This document shows positions 31,739 through 34,361 of a stretch of DNA of 34,361 nucleotides, piece by piece. Under the pieces are notes generated by a model. That model did no database searches. It saw only the letters and a program-made list of their open reading frames with translations, and had not been told where the DNA came from. The translations under genes and the position numbers were made by a program. Numbering within the stretch: position 1 is the first letter of the stretch; each line of letters opens with the position of its first letter. Source of the DNA: an uncultured Anaerostipes sp. (GTDB lineage: Bacteria > Bacillota > Clostridia > Lachnospirales > Lachnospiraceae); assembly GCA_900756035.1 (NCBI GenBank), contig CAAEIR010000046.1, forward strand, positions 1 to 34,361. The letters run 5' to 3'.

Positions 31739-32512
31739 ATGAAAAAGAAGAAAGGACTCTGTCCAAAACAAGCGGAACATATGCTTTCAAATGCTTTGGA
31801 AATCGGGAGCAGAATGCTGATTTCCGGCGCTGAGATCCAGAGGGTGGAAAATTCCATCCAACGGATCTGCACTGCCTACGGTTCTGAAAAAACAGAAGTT
31901 TTCTGTATCAGCTATATGATTATAGCCACAGTCTCTTCAAAATCTTTCGGAACCATTACCCTCTCCCGGCGGGTTCATCGTCTTTCTTTAAATTTATATG
32001 AATTGCTATATTTAAATGCCTTATCTCGGAGAATGTGTAAAACTCTCCCGGATATGAAAACGGTGGATATGGAACTTAGGAAAATTGACAGGCTTCCCAG
32101 ATATGGTCTTATACCTTCCATGCTGGTTTATGCGTTAATTTCTGTATCCTTTACCATATTCTTCGGCGGCGGTCTTTGCGATGCACTGGTTTCCGGTATC
32201 ATCGGCATTGGAATCCGGTGTCTTGAGCTCCTCCTTCAACCGCTGCCGTTAAACCGTTTTCTGCTAGTTGTCCTTTTGTCTGCCGGCGCCGGCGCCATGG
32301 CTTATGCCAGCGTCTATGCGAACCTCGGACTCTCATTGGACAAAATAAGCATTGGCAATATTATGATCCTGATTCCCGGTCTGATGTTTACCAACTGTAT
32401 CCGGGAAATGATCTCAGAAAACATGATATCCGGCATTACCAGACTTTTGGAAGCTCTGCTTATTTCATCTTCCATTGCCATCGGTTTTGCCATTGTACAT
32501 TATCTGCTGTGA
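31739..32512 (+). CDS. Threonine/serine exporter family protein, N-terminal half type (ThrE_1)
   Basis: A 257-residue protein. A soluble N-terminal part (about 1-110) has the GSRMLISGAEIQRVENSIQRI motif of ThrE-like proteins. Five or so membrane helices follow (about 125-257) with LIPGLMFTNCIREMI. Split ThrE systems use this protein together with a short second subunit, which is the next gene. ThrE exports threonine and serine. Placed between dihydropyrimidinase and the amidohydrolase, this pair may export beta-alanine or 3-aminoisobutyrate; this is inference. Confidence 0.83.
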   Translation: MKKKKGLCPKQAEHMLSNALEIGSRMLISGAEIQRVENSIQRICTAYGSEKTEVFCISYMIIATVSSKSFGTITLSRRVHRLSLNLYELLYLNALSRRMCKTLPDMKTVDMELRKIDRLPRYGLIPSMLVYALISVSFTIFFGGGLCDALVSGIIGIGIRCLELLLQPLPLNRFLLVVLLSAGAGAMAYASVYANLGLSLDKISIGNIMILIPGLMFTNCIREMISENMISGITRLLEALLISSSIAIGFAIVHYLL

Positions 32513-32522
32513 GGAGATTTTT

Positions 32523-32969
32523 ATGAACCCTTATATTCAAATCGCTGCCGCTTTTTTCGGATCTTTAGGATTTGCGATGTTGTTTAATCTCCGGGGGCTC
32601 TGGCTGTTTTTTACAGCTCTGGGGGGATGCCTTTCCTGGTGTATCTATCTTTTGATCGGCTGTTTTATCAATCACTATGAATGGCAGTATTTTGCAGCAG
32701 CATTCTTTCTCGGAATTTATTCCGAAATCATGGCACGAAAAACAAAATCACCTTCCACCCTGTATCTGGCAGTGGGTATGATCCCGCTGATTCCCGGAGC
32801 CGCACTCTACTATACGATGCAGAATGCAGTTCTTAAGAATTTTCAGATTTGCGCTGACCGCGGTCTGGAATCTCTAATTACCGGGGGAGCCATTGCATCC
32901 GGTATTATCACCGCAATGGTCTGCTGGAATGTGACCAAATTTCATTTAATAAAAAAATTAAACTTTTAG
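32523..32969 (+). CDS. Threonine/serine exporter family protein, small subunit (ThrE_2 type)
   Basis: A 148-residue membrane protein with four to five helices, the partner of the preceding gene. The motif IYSEIMARKTKSPSTLYLAVGMIPLIPGAALYYTM, here cited in part as MIPLIPGAALYYTM, is the hallmark of the ThrE_2 domain. GAGGAG lies 5 to 6 bases before the ATG at 32523. The open frame begins 16 codons earlier inside the upstream gene, but that region lacks a ribosome site. Confidence 0.83.
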   Translation: MNPYIQIAAAFFGSLGFAMLFNLRGLWLFFTALGGCLSWCIYLLIGCFINHYEWQYFAAAFFLGIYSEIMARKTKSPSTLYLAVGMIPLIPGAALYYTMQNAVLKNFQICADRGLESLITGGAIASGIITAMVCWNVTKFHLIKKLNF

Positions 32970-32982
32970 GAGGTATATCATT

Positions 32983-34239
32983 ATGTATGAGTGCAGTTTA
33001 GAACGTATGTCAGATAAAATCACTACGATGAGCAAATTCGGAGATGCCGGACATGGCGGAATTACCCGTTACTCTCTCTCCCCGGAAGCACTTTTGGCAA
33101 GAGGCGAGTTTGTCCGCCGCATGAAAGCCATCGGTGCGGAAATTAAGACAGACGACATGGCGAACTTATATGCCACTTTAAAAGGCTCACAGCCGGAGCT
33201 TCCGGGAATTGTTATGGCATCTCACTGTGATTCCGTACGAAACGGCGGAAATTACGATGGAATCCTCGGTGTTATGGGTGCTATGGAAGTTCTGGAAACT
33301 GTAGCAGATCAAAACATTCCTCACAAACACAATTTAACTGCTATGATCTGGACCAATGAAGAAGGTTCGCTCTATCCTCCGGCTATGATGTCCTCCGGTG
33401 TCATCTGTAATGAATTTCTTCCGGAAGATATCGGAAAAAATTTCCGTCATGCAGATATGCTTGCTTCAAAATCTGTTCTTGATCCTTCCAAAACCTTCGG
33501 AGAAGCTCTGGAAGCATCCGGATATAAAGGAGATCGGGCAAACCGACTGAACAACAAAGATTATAAAGCAATGTTTGAGCTTCACATTGAGCAGGGACCG
33601 ATTCTTGAAGCCGCAGGAAATGATATCGGAGTCGTTACCTGTGTTCTTGGAATGGTAAACTATCGGATTAAAGTCTTCGGACAGTCTGACCATGCAGGAA
33701 CGACACCTATGAAATACCGTCAGGATGCTCTCTATGGTGCCGCAAAAGTTCTTCAGTATCTCCACGATGAACTGGATAAACTTGATCCTGAACTTGTATA
33801 TACCACCGGAGAAATTGTATGTCATCCGAATGTACATACCGTAATTCCTGACTTCGTAGAGTTTTCTCTGGATGCAAGACACGAAAAACCAGAAGTGATC
33901 GAGCAGGTTGTTAAGGTTATTGAGAACATTCCAAAAGAGGTTGTAAAATGCACCACAGATTATGAAATCGCCTGGACCCGCGACACTGTATACTATGACA
34001 AGGAATTGGTTGGTTATGTACAGGATGCAGTCAATGAGCTCGGATACTCTAACCAGAGAATCAATTCCGGAGCAGGACACGATGCTCAGTTTGCTGCCTA
34101 CATGATGCCGACAACCATGATCTTCGTTCCTTCTAAAGACGGTCATTCTCACTGTGAACCGGAATATACTTCTCCGGAACAATGTACAATGGGTGCTTCC
34201 GTTCTGTTGAACGCAGTACTGAAATGTGATGAAAAATAA
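32983..34239 (+). CDS. M20-family amidohydrolase, N-carbamoyl-beta-alanine amidohydrolase (beta-ureidopropionase) type
   Basis: A 418-residue binuclear metal hydrolase of the allantoate/hydantoinase-carbamoylase group. Metal and catalytic residues fit H81 (MASHCDSV), D92 (GGNYDGILG), E126/E127 (TNEEGS), H201 (ELHIEQGP) and H390 (DGHSHCEPEY). SDHAGTTPM is the dimer-domain substrate motif. It would release beta-alanine, CO2 and NH3 from N-carbamoyl-beta-alanine, completing the reductive pyrimidine route. Allantoate amidohydrolase is the family alternative, but no purine genes are present. TAGGAGG precedes the ATG. It is the last gene of the operon. Confidence 0.88.
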   Translation: MYECSLERMSDKITTMSKFGDAGHGGITRYSLSPEALLARGEFVRRMKAIGAEIKTDDMANLYATLKGSQPELPGIVMASHCDSVRNGGNYDGILGVMGAMEVLETVADQNIPHKHNLTAMIWTNEEGSLYPPAMMSSGVICNEFLPEDIGKNFRHADMLASKSVLDPSKTFGEALEASGYKGDRANRLNNKDYKAMFELHIEQGPILEAAGNDIGVVTCVLGMVNYRIKVFGQSDHAGTTPMKYRQDALYGAAKVLQYLHDELDKLDPELVYTTGEIVCHPNVHTVIPDFVEFSLDARHEKPEVIEQVVKVIENIPKEVVKCTTDYEIAWTRDTVYYDKELVGYVQDAVNELGYSNQRINSGAGHDAQFAAYMMPTTMIFVPSKDGHSHCEPEYTSPEQCTMGASVLLNAVLKCDEK

Positions 34240-34291
34240 TACGATAATGAAGTGTGTTTTGCCTCACAGGACGCAAATTTATATGCACAGA

Positions 34292-34330
34292 AAACCAGCG
34301 AATCATCCTGAGATGTTTCGCTGGTTTCTT
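34292..34330 (+). terminator. Terminator of the pyrimidine operon
   Basis: AAACCAGCGAA (34292-34302) pairs with TTCGCTGGTTT (34317-34327), with CATC/GATG stacked inside, followed by CTTAT. The 50 bases between the last stop and this hairpin hold nothing else recognised. Confidence 0.8.
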
Positions 34331-34361
34331 ATAAAAATTTCTCTTCCCCTGTTCAAACAAA

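Noticed and set aside
33466..34182. A 238-codon minus-strand open frame opposite the M20 amidohydrolase gene
   Set aside because: Shadow of a conserved gene with intact catalytic motifs; no ribosome site or recognisable domain.

Overview
The window looks like the chromosome of a strictly anaerobic, low-GC member of the Bacillota, most likely a Lachnospiraceae-type gut Clostridia. The evidence is strong AGGAGG ribosome binding sites, short spacers, TTGACA/TATAAT promoters, ferredoxin-type redox enzymes, PTS sugar uptake and an F-type ATP synthase whose c subunit carries a Na+-type ligand set. I cannot name the species. No insertion sequence, prophage, CRISPR array or rRNA was seen.

Layout. 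Positions 1-5021 hold housekeeping genes: the 3' part of a tRNA-Lys(CTT), an AI-2E family permease, a Uup-like ABC-F protein, thioredoxin, TrmB and a CYTH protein. Positions 5024-12042 hold a complete ATP synthase operon on the minus strand (atpZ-I-B-E-F-H-A-G-D-C in transcription order). Positions 12209-20186 hold a ten-gene minus-strand operon: a galactitol-type PTS (IIC-IIA-IIB), a GatD-like dehydrogenase, a RPE/AlsE-like epimerase, an SDR, a 6-phospho-3-hexuloisomerase-like SIS protein, a tagatose/allulose 3-epimerase-like protein, a PfkB sugar-phosphate kinase and a class II aldolase. Galactitol use alone does not need all of these, so the operon probably funnels several hexitols or rare ketohexoses. 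Positions 20428-23440 encode two coupled regulators (LysR, then a PRD/MtlR-type PTS-controlled regulator). Positions 23573-25329 encode a divergent FucA-like aldolase and a zinc alcohol dehydrogenase.

Positions 25469-34239 form the most interesting region: a reductive pyrimidine catabolism island. The plus strand reads DUF1097 membrane protein, PreT, PreA, dihydropyrimidinase, a split ThrE-like transporter pair and an M20-family N-carbamoyl-beta-alanine amidohydrolase. This is a full route from uracil (or thymine) to beta-alanine (or 3-aminoisobutyrate). Divergent from it, on the minus strand, lies a hotdog-fold protein that resembles beta-alanyl-CoA (3-aminobutyryl-CoA) ammonia-lyase, followed by an IclR regulator. 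An 18-bp inverted repeat of the form TGTAT-N8-ATACA occurs at both divergent promoters, on the -35 box of the lyase and on the -10 box of the pyrimidine operon. This ties the lyase to pyrimidine breakdown. My inference is a fermentative uracil pathway that continues past beta-alanine to acryloyl-CoA and propionate, with the ThrE-like pair as an alternative exit for the beta-amino acid.

Gene calls rest on motifs and remembered family sequences; no database search was run.
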